From: JACOTK01 sp963743945
GTDB lineage: Bacteria > Actinomycetota > Acidimicrobiia > Acidimicrobiales > CADCSY01
Length of the DNA: 64,000 nt
Assembly (NCBI GenBank): GCA_963743945.1
Contig: CAVURO010000001.1
Span: 248,001-312,000 of the forward strand
Direction: 5' to 3'
The notes beneath the pieces are model-generated. The model did not search any database. It saw only the letters and a list, made by a program, of their open reading frames with translations, and had not been told where the DNA came from. Below, one piece after another: positions 1 to 7,461 of this stretch (its first letter is position 1; each line of letters opens with the position of its first letter). A program made the position numbers and the translations under genes.

Positions 1-346
1 GCTCTCGTCCACCTCCATCACCTTCTACTCCCCGAACCGGGACACCCCGTTCAGGCTCAGGAAGATCACCTACCAGCACTCGGGAACCACGCTGACCCGA
101 AGTGAGGTGCTCAGCGACAACACCGCTGCGCCCTGGTCCTTCCCCGGTGGAGCCCCGACCCCGATCACGGTGCTCACGGATGTCCTGCCCCCGGGCGGAT
201 CACCTGCGATCGCCGCCATCTTCACCGGCGCAGGTTCCCCCATCCGGACCGTGACGGTCCAGGTCAGCATCGATACCGACCCGACTCGGTCGCCCAGCGC
301 CCAGAAGTACGAGACCGCCGCCCACATCCGAGTCACCCCCACCTGA
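1..346 (+). CDS. Minor pilin-like protein, C-terminal part (5' end outside window)
   Basis: The reading frame is open from base 2 to a TGA at 344-346, so the gene starts upstream of the window. The visible 114 residues are Thr/Ser/Pro-rich beta-type sequence with a stretch reading RKITYQHSGTTLTR, a pattern seen in PilW/PulJ-type minor pilins of Gram-positive type IV pili. The stop lies 9 bases before the PilX-like gene at 356, so the two are probably co-transcribed minor-pilin genes. The diagnostic N-terminal prepilin segment is not in the window, so the assignment rests on context and is moderate. Confidence 0.5.
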   Translation, partial: LSSTSITFYSPNRDTPFRLRKITYQHSGTTLTRSEVLSDNTAAPWSFPGGAPTPITVLTDVLPPGGSPAIAAIFTGAGSPIRTVTVQVSIDTDPTRSPSAQKYETAAHIRVTPT

Positions 347-355
347 GGACGGGTC

Positions 356-1766
356 ATGTCACCTCGCCAACGCGTCATCCGACTGCTCCGATCCGGAGCC
401 ACCGCGCAAGGCCAGCGCGGATCCACCCTGATCACGGTCATGATGATGGGCGTCACCCTCAGCATGGTGAGCGCCGTGCTGATCACCAACACGGTCTTCA
501 ACGTCGATCGCAGCACCCGATCGGTCGCCGTGGGTGGTGCGCTCCAGGCGGCGGAGGCCGGCATCCACGACTACCTCGCCAAGTTGAGCGACGACCGGAC
601 CTACTGGTCCCACTGGGTGCACGAGGCCGAGACAAGCCGAACCGACGGGACCACCGGCGCGGATCGAAGCTGGACGGACACCGGCTCACCCGGGTGGGGC
701 TATGCAGCGCCCCGGGACTCGTGGAAGACCGTCGGCAGCGATTTCGAGTACAACCTGCAGCTCTACCCACCGACGGGGTCGGTGACCACGCTTCGCATCG
801 TCTCGACCGGACGCCAGGTTGACGCCGAGACCGGCCTCAAGGCGATGGAGGCCATCGTGACCCCGGCATCGCTCAGCAACTTCGTCATGGTCGTGGACGG
901 TGATCTGAACCTGGACTACTCGACGCTGACGACCACCGGAGCGGTCTATCTCACCGATGCCTCGAGCGGCACCAACGACCTGTGCCACGACGGGCTGGCA
1001 CAGGGCGACCTCTACGCCGAGGACCGCTTCGTCACCGGCTGCGGCTCCCACGGCGGCCCGGGTGTCGCCTACGACGGCGATGGCGCCACCGGCTATGCGG
1101 ACATCCGAACCCAGGTGGCCTCACCCATCACGTTCGGCTCCCTGCTCCCCTCGATCGACGAGATCACCGTGGCGGCCGGCGCCGCCGGAGGCATCTCCCG
1201 GACCAACACCGGAGGTTGCGACTCATCGTCGAACTGGTACGCGGTGACCTTCAACGCCAACGCGACGGTCACCATCGTCAAGCACTGGACCTACGCATCG
1301 TTCATCTTCTGCAACGACGCCGGGTCCTCCACCGAGACGGTGGCGATGCCCTCGACCGGTGGGATCTACCTCGACAAGAACGTCACCGTGAATGCCTCCG
1401 TGGTGGACGGACGGGTGTCGCTGCACTCGGCCGGCGGCATCACCATCGCGCGGCAACATCACCTACGAGACCCCGGGCGACGACATCCTCGGCCTCGTTG
1501 CCCAGAACAGCTTCACCCTGAGCGGCGATCGTACGGTGAACGCCTCCCTGTTCTCGAAGACGGGCACCTTCAACGCCGGGTCGTCGGACAACATCACCTT
1601 CAACGGCATGATCATCCTCAAGTCGGGCAGCGGAACCATCTTCGACCAGCTGGGCAGCTTCACGTGGGACACGAACCTCGCCACGATCCAGCCGCCCTAC
1701 TTCCCGGCCATCGGCGAGAAGAAGTACGCCGTGAGCACCATCCGCGAGGTCAACCCCTCGCTCTGA
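356..1766 (+). CDS. PilX-like pilus assembly protein, one frameshift
   Basis: Starts at ATG 356. A hydrophobic N-terminal segment (about residues 24-48, GSTLITVMMMGVTLSMVSAV) follows a basic stretch, and the motif ALQAAEAGIHDYLAKL comes next, as in PilX-type minor pilin proteins with an AAEAG motif. The rest is a large beta-rich extracellular domain. The frame changes at 1448-1452: upstream it reads GGITI, and the sequence continues as GNITYETPGDD in the next frame to a TGA at 1764-1766. One extra base (total 1411 bp, 3n+1) accounts for it. If repaired the protein is 469 residues. The shift could be a sequencing indel or a real lesion. Confidence 0.65.
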
Positions 1767-1790
1767 CCGGATGGGTCAACGTTCGGCTGT

Positions 1791-2090
1791 TCATGCGGCG
1801 GATTCGAATGCGACCCTGCGGCCGAGCATTTCGAGTTCTCGGATGAGCCGGCGGCGCGGGGCGTCGGCGCCATTGCGTCTGTCGAAGTGGTCGACGCCAA
1901 GCTCCTGGTTGGGTGGTGTCGTCGTGGAGGATGTGCCGAGCGACGATCATGATGTGCGCCACCCTGGGCACCACCAGACCCACGACGCACGATGCCCGGA
2001 GTCGGAAACCGGTTCGTGTCGACACCGAACTCGGCGACGATCGTTTCGACGGTTGGTTTCCCCCGAGTGACACACGATCGCCGTGTGCTT
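1791..2090 (-). pseudogene. IS110-family transposase remnant (C-terminal pieces)
   Basis: Read on the minus strand in shifting frames, this stretch gives fragments typical of the C-terminal part of IS110 transposases (Transposase_20): TIVAEFGVDTNRFPTPGH, then HRASWVWWCPG, then AHIMIVARHILHDDTT, and finally ELGVDHFDRRNGAD followed by RRRLIRELEMLGRRVAF and a stop (tca at 1791-1793). At least two frameshifts and a deletion between the CPG and AHI pieces break it, and the N-terminal RuvC-like domain is gone. It is a dead relic. No terminal inverted repeats are visible, as expected for IS110. Confidence 0.7.
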
Positions 2091-2285
2091 CTCACCGCCG
2101 AGCCGGCCATCCGGCTGCACCCCACCCCCACCTGGCCGGTTGAGCCCGGTTGGCCGGTTGAGCCCGGTTGAGCAGGCCCGGCGGAAGCAGCAGACCCGGC
2201 GGAAGCCAGCAGACCCGGCGGAGCCGGCAGGCCGGCACGGGCAGAGCACCTGGTCCGACTGGACCAGTCGGACCAGGACCAGTGC
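2091..2285. repeat. Short tandem repeats downstream of the pilM-pilO operon
   Basis: The stretch has about two copies of an 18-bp unit (gccggttgagcccggttg) followed by three degenerate copies of a unit near gcagacccggcggaagc. It lies between the IS110 relic and the stop codon of the PilP-like gene. No supported gene is in it. It ends in the palindrome annotated separately as a terminator. Confidence 0.6.
2250..2276 (-). terminator. Hairpin after the PilP-like gene
   Basis: The arms ctggtccgact (2250-2260) and agtcggaccag (2266-2276) are perfect inverted repeats around ggacc. The hairpin starts 10 bases past the stop codon of the minus-strand pilus operon. There is no T-tract, so it may act as a Rho-type or transcript-stabilising end. 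Confidence 0.4.
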
Positions 2286-2933
2286 CTACTTCTTGATCTC
2301 CTCGCCCCGGCAGAGCGAGAAGGCATCGTCACCGAGCAGGAAACCCGCACAGCCGGCGCTCAGGTCGATCGAGACCGCCTTGTAATTGGTGGCGAAGATC
2401 TGGTTCACCTGAACCTGGTAGACCACGCCGTCAATCGTCACGGTTGCGACTGCGGTGCTGTCGGAGGTTCCGGCGACATCGAGCAGGGCCACCTGTTGCT
2501 GCATCCGCGGCTCGGTCCCGTTGTCGGGCGCCGGCGGATTGGCGCCGTCCCCGGTCCCGGCGGCGGCATCCCCCGACCCGTCGGCCGCCGGCGTGCTGGA
2601 CGGCGACACCAACGGCGTGAACGGATTGCGGGTGGCGAAGACCTCGTAGGACTCGGGGAGGGCTCCGAGCGCAACGGTGGTCGGTGTCGACCCCGGATCG
2701 GCGCCCGCCTGATTCGGCGATGCACCGGGGGTCTCCACGGCGCCAGGGGTCGAGATCGCCGTTGGTGCGTTCAACGCATCCGTCGAGGCATCGTCATCTC
2801 CGCCGAACAGAACCTTCGGTAGGAGGAACGCAGCAGCCAGGAGTCCGACACCGATGCCCAGGAGCATCAGGACGCGGCGTCGACCGTCCGCATCCGCCTT
2901 GGCGGGGTCGACATTCGTTGGGTCGGCCATCAT
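2286..2933 (-). CDS. PilP-like inner-membrane pilus assembly protein
   Basis: 215 residues. A short basic cytoplasmic N-terminus is followed by one membrane segment (about residues 20-41, ending FLLPKVLFGG), a long Pro/Thr/Ala-rich linker with the motif YEVFATRNPFTPL (RNPF is typical of PilP/GspC-like proteins), and a compact C-terminal beta domain with two cysteines (LSAGCAGFLLGDDAFSLC). Start ATG at 2933 overlaps the pilO stop in ATGA, so the two are translationally coupled. As last gene of the HTH-pilMN-pilO operon it most likely fills the PilP place. Sequence similarity to PilP is weak, so the function is inferred mainly from position. Confidence 0.6.
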   Translation of the reverse strand: MMADPTNVDPAKADADGRRRVLMLLGIGVGLLAAAFLLPKVLFGGDDDASTDALNAPTAISTPGAVETPGASPNQAGADPGSTPTTVALGALPESYEVFATRNPFTPLVSPSSTPAADGSGDAAAGTGDGANPPAPDNGTEPRMQQQVALLDVAGTSDSTAVATVTIDGVVYQVQVNQIFATNYKAVSIDLSAGCAGFLLGDDAFSLCRGEEIKK

Positions 2934-3607
2934 CCGCCTCCTGTCGACACGGGCACCGTCGTGGCGCCTGCTTGTGTCGTCGTCGGTGCCCCTGGCACCG
3001 TCGTCGTGGTCGCCTCCGGGCCACCGGCGCCGACGGTTCCCGCCGCCTCGGCGGCAGCAACGCCCGCCTTGGTCGAGAACATGCGACCGGTCAACACGGC
3101 GCTCATCCGGGGGGCGCCGCTCGCCTCGGCCTCGCCCGGTGTGAAGCTCAGCGCATCGATGATCACGATGCGAGGCAGCTCCGAGAGGCGATTGAGGTAG
3201 TCGAGCACCTGGAAGTAGCCGCCGTCGATGGTGATGTTCAACCCGATCTTTGCCGGCAGTGCAGGCGTCTCGCTCACCGCGGGCGGCGTTGGGGCGATGT
3301 TGAGCCAATCGACGCCCGACTCCTCGGCGATCTCGTTCGCCTGCAGGATGAACTCCGCCAGATTCGGGTCCTCCGGCACCGCACGCCGAAGGCGCTCGAG
3401 GGTCGCCGTCAGCTTGGGCGTTCCCTTGCGGGCCACCTTCAGTTGCGAGATGCGCAGCGCGAGCTGCTCGTTCGTCGTGCGTGCCACCTCTTCACCTGCA
3501 CGGGCGGCATCGAGGTCGTTGCTCTGCGATCGGAAGCCGAACACATACCAGAGCCCGAACATCACCACGAGCACGCCACCGGTGATCATCATGATCCGGC
3601 GGTTCAT
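2930..3607 (-). CDS. pilO: PilO-type pilus assembly protein
   Basis: 225 residues. One N-terminal membrane anchor (about residues 5-23, ending LWYVFGF) is followed by a coiled coil (about 25-70) and a ferredoxin-like periplasmic domain (LNITIDGGYFQVLDYLNRL), the classical PilO layout. The C-terminus is a Thr/Val/Ala/Gly-rich tail. PilO forms the alignment complex with PilN and PilP that links the motor to the pore or wall. Start ATG 3605-3607 overlaps the PilMN stop by ATGA, and its own stop overlaps the next start. A longer upstream reading frame exists but would overlap PilMN heavily. Confidence 0.8.
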   Translation of the reverse strand: MNRRIMMITGGVLVVMFGLWYVFGFRSQSNDLDAARAGEEVARTTNEQLALRISQLKVARKGTPKLTATLERLRRAVPEDPNLAEFILQANEIAEESGVDWLNIAPTPPAVSETPALPAKIGLNITIDGGYFQVLDYLNRLSELPRIVIIDALSFTPGEAEASGAPRMSAVLTGRMFSTKAGVAAAEAAGTVGAGGPEATTTTVPGAPTTTQAGATTVPVSTGGG

Positions 3608-5373
3608 GAGCCCTCTTCTCCATTGATGTAACGCTCCGATCGATTGGACCGGGCCTTTTCGGTGATCGCCGCCGACGAGGAGAACGTCACGAGTGATTGC
3701 TGGGCGCCCTCGGGTGGCTTGGTCGCCGAGGGAACCCAAAGGTCCCGCAGCGATTCGAGCTCACCCAGTCGCAACAGCCAGCGCGCCGTCGAGGTTTGGT
3801 AGAAGCCGATCGCGCCCACGGTCACGGAGCCCGCGCTCGGCGATGCCGCGCCCGCAGCGGTTGGCGCTGCTCCGGTGGCGTTGAACGAGGTGAGCCAGAC
3901 ATCGCCCGGCAGCACCGTGGCGATCTCCTGGAACAGGCGGGTCCAGGCGAGGTCGTCGACGAGCACCGCCCGCACCACGCTGGTGCGTGCTGCGACGTCG
4001 GACTCCAGTGCCTCGACGTCCTGATAGCTCGCGACCTCCGCCTGAAGCTGTGCGGTCTTTGCCGCCTCCGTGGTTGCGGCCGCCTTGGCGTCGTCCACCT
4101 GGCCGATCCGCAACGCATAGATGCCGAGGAGGAGCACACCGACGCCGGCCACGGCGCCCGCGGCCATCAGGGTCTGTTGACGATCGCGCCGTTGCTCCAC
4201 GACCTCGCCGGGTAGGAGGGAGATCGGGGCGACACCGCTGAGCGACAGCACCGAGTTGAGCGCCACGCCCAGGGGAGCCGCCAGGACGGGCTCGTTGGCC
4301 GCGAGCACCTCGGGCGACAGTCCGGTGCGACCGAGGGCGACGTGCTCGAGGGGGTGACCCAGCGACACCTCGTAGCCATTGCCCAAGGATGCCGCCAACT
4401 GGTTCTCGATGTCGGGGGTCATGGCGACCCCGCCGGTGACCACGACCTCGTTCAGCGTTCCGTTGCCGATCTGGGTGCGGAAGTAGTCCAGCGAGTCACG
4501 AACCTCGTCGAGCAGATCGGCCGTTGCCTCGGCCACGATCGAGGCGACTCGGGCCTCCTGCACGTCGTCGGAATGGGGACGGATGTCCCGCTTGAGCCCC
4601 TCGGCGTGCTCCACATCGATGGACAGCTCATGGGCGAGCTTCTCGGTCACGTCATTGCCGCCGGAGGCAACGCTGCGGACGAATCGAGGCTTGCCCCCTT
4701 GATGGACGAGCACCGTGGTGACGCCCGCTCCCATGGAGACGATCGCCGCATGGGCCTGCTGCGACTCGCCCGCGTCGGCGATCTCACCCGAAGGAGCTGT
4801 GGCGTCCGTTGGGACCAGCGCAGGCAACGGAGGGAGGAAGGTGCCCGGCCCCCCGAGCGAACGGAGGAGGGCAAAGGGCATCAGATCGATCCCCGAAGGG
4901 GTCAATCCTGCACCCTCGAGTGCGGCGAGCAAGGAGCGCAACATGTCACGGTGCGCAGCGACCAACATGACCCGGTAGAGACGTTGACCTTCGGCGTTCT
5001 CCGTCTCATCGACGATCTGGTAGTCGAAGACCGTGTCCTCGATCGGAATGGGGATCAGCTCCTGCACCTGAAAGGTGAGTGCCGAACGGAGATCGTCGGC
5101 GGCCATGACCGGCACCTCCGTCGAGCGAACCAGCACGCGGGGATTGGCCACGCCGGCGACGACCGTTCGGCTCTTGAAGCCACCCTCTTTCCAGAGCCGC
5201 TGGAGAGCGGGGGAAACGGCCGAAGGGTCCACGACCTCGCCGTCCACAACCGCGCCCGGAGGCAGGGCGACCTGGGCGAAACGCGCGAGCACCGGCTTTC
5301 CCTTGCCGAGGCTGACCTCGGCGGCGCGCACCGCGTGCGTGCCGATGTCGACACCGACCACCAGCTTCGCCAT
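3604..5373 (-). CDS. pilM/pilN: PilM-PilN fusion pilus assembly protein
   Basis: 589 residues, about the sum of PilM and PilN. Residues 1 to about 385 are the actin-like PilM ATPase fold, with the phosphate-binding start VVGVDIGTHAVRAAEV, the helix LIPIPIEDTVFDYQIV and the late motif VVTGGVAMTPDIENQLA. A membrane segment near residues 400-420 (AVAGVGVLLLGIYAL), a coiled coil and a PilN-type domain (WTRLFQEIATVLPGDVWLTS) follow. In most type IVa systems PilM is a separate cytoplasmic protein that binds the PilN N-terminus; here the two are covalently joined. The start codon overlaps the stop of the small HTH gene (ATGA). Confidence 0.85.
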   Translation of the reverse strand: MAKLVVGVDIGTHAVRAAEVSLGKGKPVLARFAQVALPPGAVVDGEVVDPSAVSPALQRLWKEGGFKSRTVVAGVANPRVLVRSTEVPVMAADDLRSALTFQVQELIPIPIEDTVFDYQIVDETENAEGQRLYRVMLVAAHRDMLRSLLAALEGAGLTPSGIDLMPFALLRSLGGPGTFLPPLPALVPTDATAPSGEIADAGESQQAHAAIVSMGAGVTTVLVHQGGKPRFVRSVASGGNDVTEKLAHELSIDVEHAEGLKRDIRPHSDDVQEARVASIVAEATADLLDEVRDSLDYFRTQIGNGTLNEVVVTGGVAMTPDIENQLAASLGNGYEVSLGHPLEHVALGRTGLSPEVLAANEPVLAAPLGVALNSVLSLSGVAPISLLPGEVVEQRRDRQQTLMAAGAVAGVGVLLLGIYALRIGQVDDAKAAATTEAAKTAQLQAEVASYQDVEALESDVAARTSVVRAVLVDDLAWTRLFQEIATVLPGDVWLTSFNATGAAPTAAGAASPSAGSVTVGAIGFYQTSTARWLLRLGELESLRDLWVPSATKPPEGAQQSLVTFSSSAAITEKARSNRSERYINGEEGS

Positions 5374-5591
5374 CAGGAATCACCACGCCTGAGGTAGGAG
5401 TCGACCTCGACCTCACGCAGACGATAGCCACGGCCGACGCGTGCTGCCGCGAGCTCACCCGCCTTGATCAGTCGATAGACCGTCATGTTGGAGACGCGCA
5501 TCTGTTCTGCCACCTCTTGCACCGTGAGATACCGATCATCCTTGGACATCAGGCGATCCTTCGCGAGAGGAGACGACAACATCTTCATCAT
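5373..5591 (-). CDS. Small helix-turn-helix (excisionase/BldC-like) DNA-binding protein
   Basis: 72 residues from ATG 5591, which has a good Shine-Dalgarno (gaggag, 7 bases). An internal ATG at 5549 would give 58 residues. The core YLTVQEVAEQMRVSNMTVYR followed by LIKAGELAAARVGRGYRL is a MerR/excisionase-type winged helix, and the C-terminus (REVEVDSYLRRG) is the usual dimer-contact helix. It is first in the pilMN-pilO operon, and its stop overlaps the pilMN start (ATGA), so regulator and pilus platform are made together. Autoregulation is plausible given repeats just upstream, but this is inferred. Confidence 0.75.
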   Translation of the reverse strand: MMKMLSSPLAKDRLMSKDDRYLTVQEVAEQMRVSNMTVYRLIKAGELAAARVGRGYRLREVEVDSYLRRGDS

Positions 5592-5609
5592 AAGTCACTC
5601 CTCTCACAC

Positions 5610-5640
5610 CAACAACAATGTCAACACTGGCAACAATCTC
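5610..5640. promoter_or_regulatory. Repeated CAACAAT motifs before the HTH-pilMNO operon
   Basis: Two CAACAAT copies lie 18 bp apart (5613-5619 and 5631-5637) with a related CAAC between them, in the roughly 100 bp between the HTH start codon and the end of pilD. AT-richer than the surroundings and in direct orientation, they could be binding sites for the BldC-like protein encoded next door. This is a suggestion from position only. Confidence 0.3.
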
Positions 5641-5707
5641 ACTCTCAGTGTTCATCCGCCACTTGAGCCGTCAGAAGCACTCGCGCCGAACACTTCCATT
5701 CCATCGG

Positions 5708-6482
5708 TCAGCGGAGATACCACTTGAGGACTACGTCGCCAACGAATACGGCGAGTAGCGATCCTCCTGCGAGGAAGGGGGCGAAGGGCAGATGCTGTGA
5801 TCGCGTGCGCAGTCCGGTCGCGATCAGCGCCACCCCGACGACCGACCCCAGCAGGAAACCCAGGAAGACACCCAGGAAGACGTGATCGAGGCCCAGCCAT
5901 CCGAGGTACAGGCCGAGGACGAGGGCCAACTTCACGTCCCCCATGCCCATGCCACGGGGATAGGCAAGGTGGAGCAGGAACAGTGCGCCGCTCGCCGACA
6001 CCGAGCCGACAAGAGCGTCTCGCATCTCGGCGCCCCGGTGGTCGAGGATCGCCGTTGCGCCCAGCAGCGGCACCGAGGTCGTCAGGGCGAAGAGCACGAT
6101 GCGGTTCGGGACGATGTAGTGCTCGATGTCGATGAAGCTCACGGCGATGAGCACGGCCGTGAAGAGGAGGAAGGATGGCAACGACCAGTCGGAGCCGAGG
6201 CGAACGGCCATGGCCGCGAAGAGCATCGACGGTGAGCACCTCGACCGCCGGGTAGCGAACCGATATCGGCGCCCCGCATGTTCGGCACTTTCCACCCAGG
6301 ACCAGCCACGAGATCACCGGGATGTTGTCACGATCCGCCAGCTCGGTGGCGCATGCCGGACAGCGCGAACGCGGCGTGACGACCGATTGACGAAGGGGCA
6401 CCCGGTGGATCACCACGTTGAGGAACGAGCCGAGGGCGAGACCGATCAGCGCACACGTTGCTGCCAACACCCCCGTGGTCAT
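5708..6482 (-). CDS. pilD: Prepilin peptidase/N-methyltransferase, one frameshift
   Basis: The N-terminal half from ATG 6482 reads LIGLALGSFLNVVIHRVPLR, then a zinc-type tetrad CPAC and CRTC, as in PilD/GspO. The C-terminal half is in another frame: SFIDIEHYIVPNR, then GMGMGDVKLALVLG carrying the second catalytic-Asp GD motif, and further membrane helices to WYLR. The frames join at 6227-6233, where one extra base (6230) explains the break (775 bp, 3n+1). Repaired length is 257 residues. The enzyme cleaves the pilin leader before Phe and methylates it at the membrane. A TACCCT box 9 bases before ATG suggests a leaderless mRNA. Confidence 0.8.
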
Positions 6483-6523
6483 TGCCGATCGAGGGTACCG
6501 GTCGAGTGCTCGAGAGTGCGGGA
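6483..6523 (-). promoter_or_regulatory. Leaderless-type promoter of pilD (copy 1 of a duplicated element)
   Basis: On the minus strand a TACCCT -10 box (6497-6492) lies 9 bases before the pilD ATG at 6482, too close for a leader with a ribosome site. About 45 bp here match, at roughly 80 percent, the stretch at 7390-7437, including the same TACCCT-to-ATG spacing. Confidence 0.45.
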
Positions 6524-6581
6524 TGGCACGCGGGTCGTGCAATGCGCAGATCGCTGCCGGCCTTGCACCGGACTTGGTTGT

Positions 6582-6989
6582 TCAGGGCATGAGGTCGAGA
6601 GTGTCGCAGTGGGCGGGACGGACGACGGCGAAATCTCGGCGGTTGAGGGTCGCTATCGTCGTGACGCCGAGGCGTTCGGCGACAGCAATGACCGATGCGT
6701 CCACGATCCCAAGGCCGAGGTCGGCGTAGACGACGATCAACTCGGTGCAGCGGGCCCAGTCCGCAGACGTAAGATCGACGACGGCAAGTTCGGCGGTAGC
6801 GATCGATCCGACGAACGCGGCCTCGGCTGTCGGGCCGAGGCGGGACTCGATCATCCATGCGGTCTCGACAGCGACGGGGGCTGTAACGGCCACGTCGGGG
6901 TGGTCGTCGAGCACCGCTGCGCAACGAGCGTGGTCAGGGGTCGAGGTGTCGGCGGCGGCGAGCAGGATGTTGGTGTCGACGAGCAACAC
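6582..6989 (-). CDS. vapC: VapC-type PIN-domain ribonuclease toxin
   Basis: 135 residues starting at GTG 6989. The opening LLVDTNILLAAAD holds the first PIN-domain acidic residue; VTAPVAVETAWMIE, DLGLGIVDASVIAVAE and TTIATLNRRDF supply the later conserved acidic and TLNRRDF elements. PIN toxins of this group cleave RNA with a metal ion held by these Asp/Glu residues. It follows the antitoxin gene by 11 bases, the usual antitoxin-first order. All key acidic positions look intact, so it is probably active. Confidence 0.85.
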   Translation of the reverse strand: MLLVDTNILLAAADTSTPDHARCAAVLDDHPDVAVTAPVAVETAWMIESRLGPTAEAAFVGSIATAELAVVDLTSADWARCTELIVVYADLGLGIVDASVIAVAERLGVTTIATLNRRDFAVVRPAHCDTLDLMP

Positions 6990-7000
6990 GTGCTGGTCGC

Positions 7001-7243
7001 TCAGATGTCTTCGGCGAGTTTGCGTTCGGCGAGCTCGGAACGTTCGCGATGGATGTCGAACGGCCGGGTGTCCCCGGATGCGCCGATGCCGATGAAGCTC
7101 AGCCGATGGCCGCCCGTTGGGACTTCATCGGGGAGGCGGGCGGCGAGTTCGGCGATTACGTCGTCAATGCTGATCCCGCGGCGAGTGGCTTCGACTTCGA
7201 GGCGGCGTAGCGCTTCGGCGGGGAGTTCGACCGTCACGGACAT
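7001..7243 (-). CDS. vapB: VapB-type antitoxin
   Basis: 80 residues. The N-terminus VTVELPAEALRRLEVEATRR is a ribbon-helix-helix-like DNA-binding element followed by GISIDDVIAELAARLPDE. The C-terminal half (FIGIGASGDTRPFDIHRERSELAE) has the flexible sequence typical of toxin-binding tails. It sits directly upstream of vapC and normally represses the pair and neutralises the toxin. There is no clear ribosome site before its ATG; its start overlaps the stop of a 52-codon frame that begins at 7392. Confidence 0.8.
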   Translation of the reverse strand: MSVTVELPAEALRRLEVEATRRGISIDDVIAELAARLPDEVPTGGHRLSFIGIGASGDTRPFDIHRERSELAERKLAEDI

Positions 7244-7392
7244 GGCTCAAGTGTAGGCAGTTTGGCGACCAATTTGTTGCGGTCCTCCCGGTCCGCGTGA
7301 AGGTTGGCGATGTGGGGGAACAGGGCATCGAGCCACTCGTTCCACACATCGAGACGTGATTTGTGACCGTCGCCAACAGGACTTGTCGTCAT
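7234..7392 (-). CDS. Possible 52-residue leader protein of the toxin-antitoxin pair
   Basis: An open frame from ATG 7392 (MTTSPVGDGHKSRLDVWNEW at the start, HADREDRNKLVAKLPTLEP near the end) stops at 7234, overlapping the antitoxin start by 10 bases. It lies behind a second copy of the pilD-type leaderless promoter and shares the MTT start with pilD. It could be a real coupling cistron or a chance frame or truncated gene; no family is recognised. Confidence 0.3.
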   Translation of the reverse strand: MTTSPVGDGHKSRLDVWNEWLDALFPHIANLHADREDRNKLVAKLPTLEPCP

Positions 7393-7437
7393 CGCTGATC
7401 GAGGGTAGCGGTCCAGTCCCCGAGGATCGAGGGATGG
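7390..7437 (-). promoter_or_regulatory. Second copy of the pilD-type promoter element
   Basis: The TACCCT box (7407-7402) is again 9 bases before an ATG (7392). The surrounding sequence resembles the pilD promoter at 6480-6523, so the two direct copies bracket the vapBC module. It would drive the small frame plus vapBC on the minus strand. Confidence 0.4.
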
Positions 7438-7461
7438 CCGACTTTCCTCGCTGCAGGTCAT

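Noticed and set aside
2286..3308. Long form of the PilP-like gene
   Set aside because: The extension overlaps pilO; the ATGA overlap at 2933 gives a normal coupled start followed by a membrane helix.
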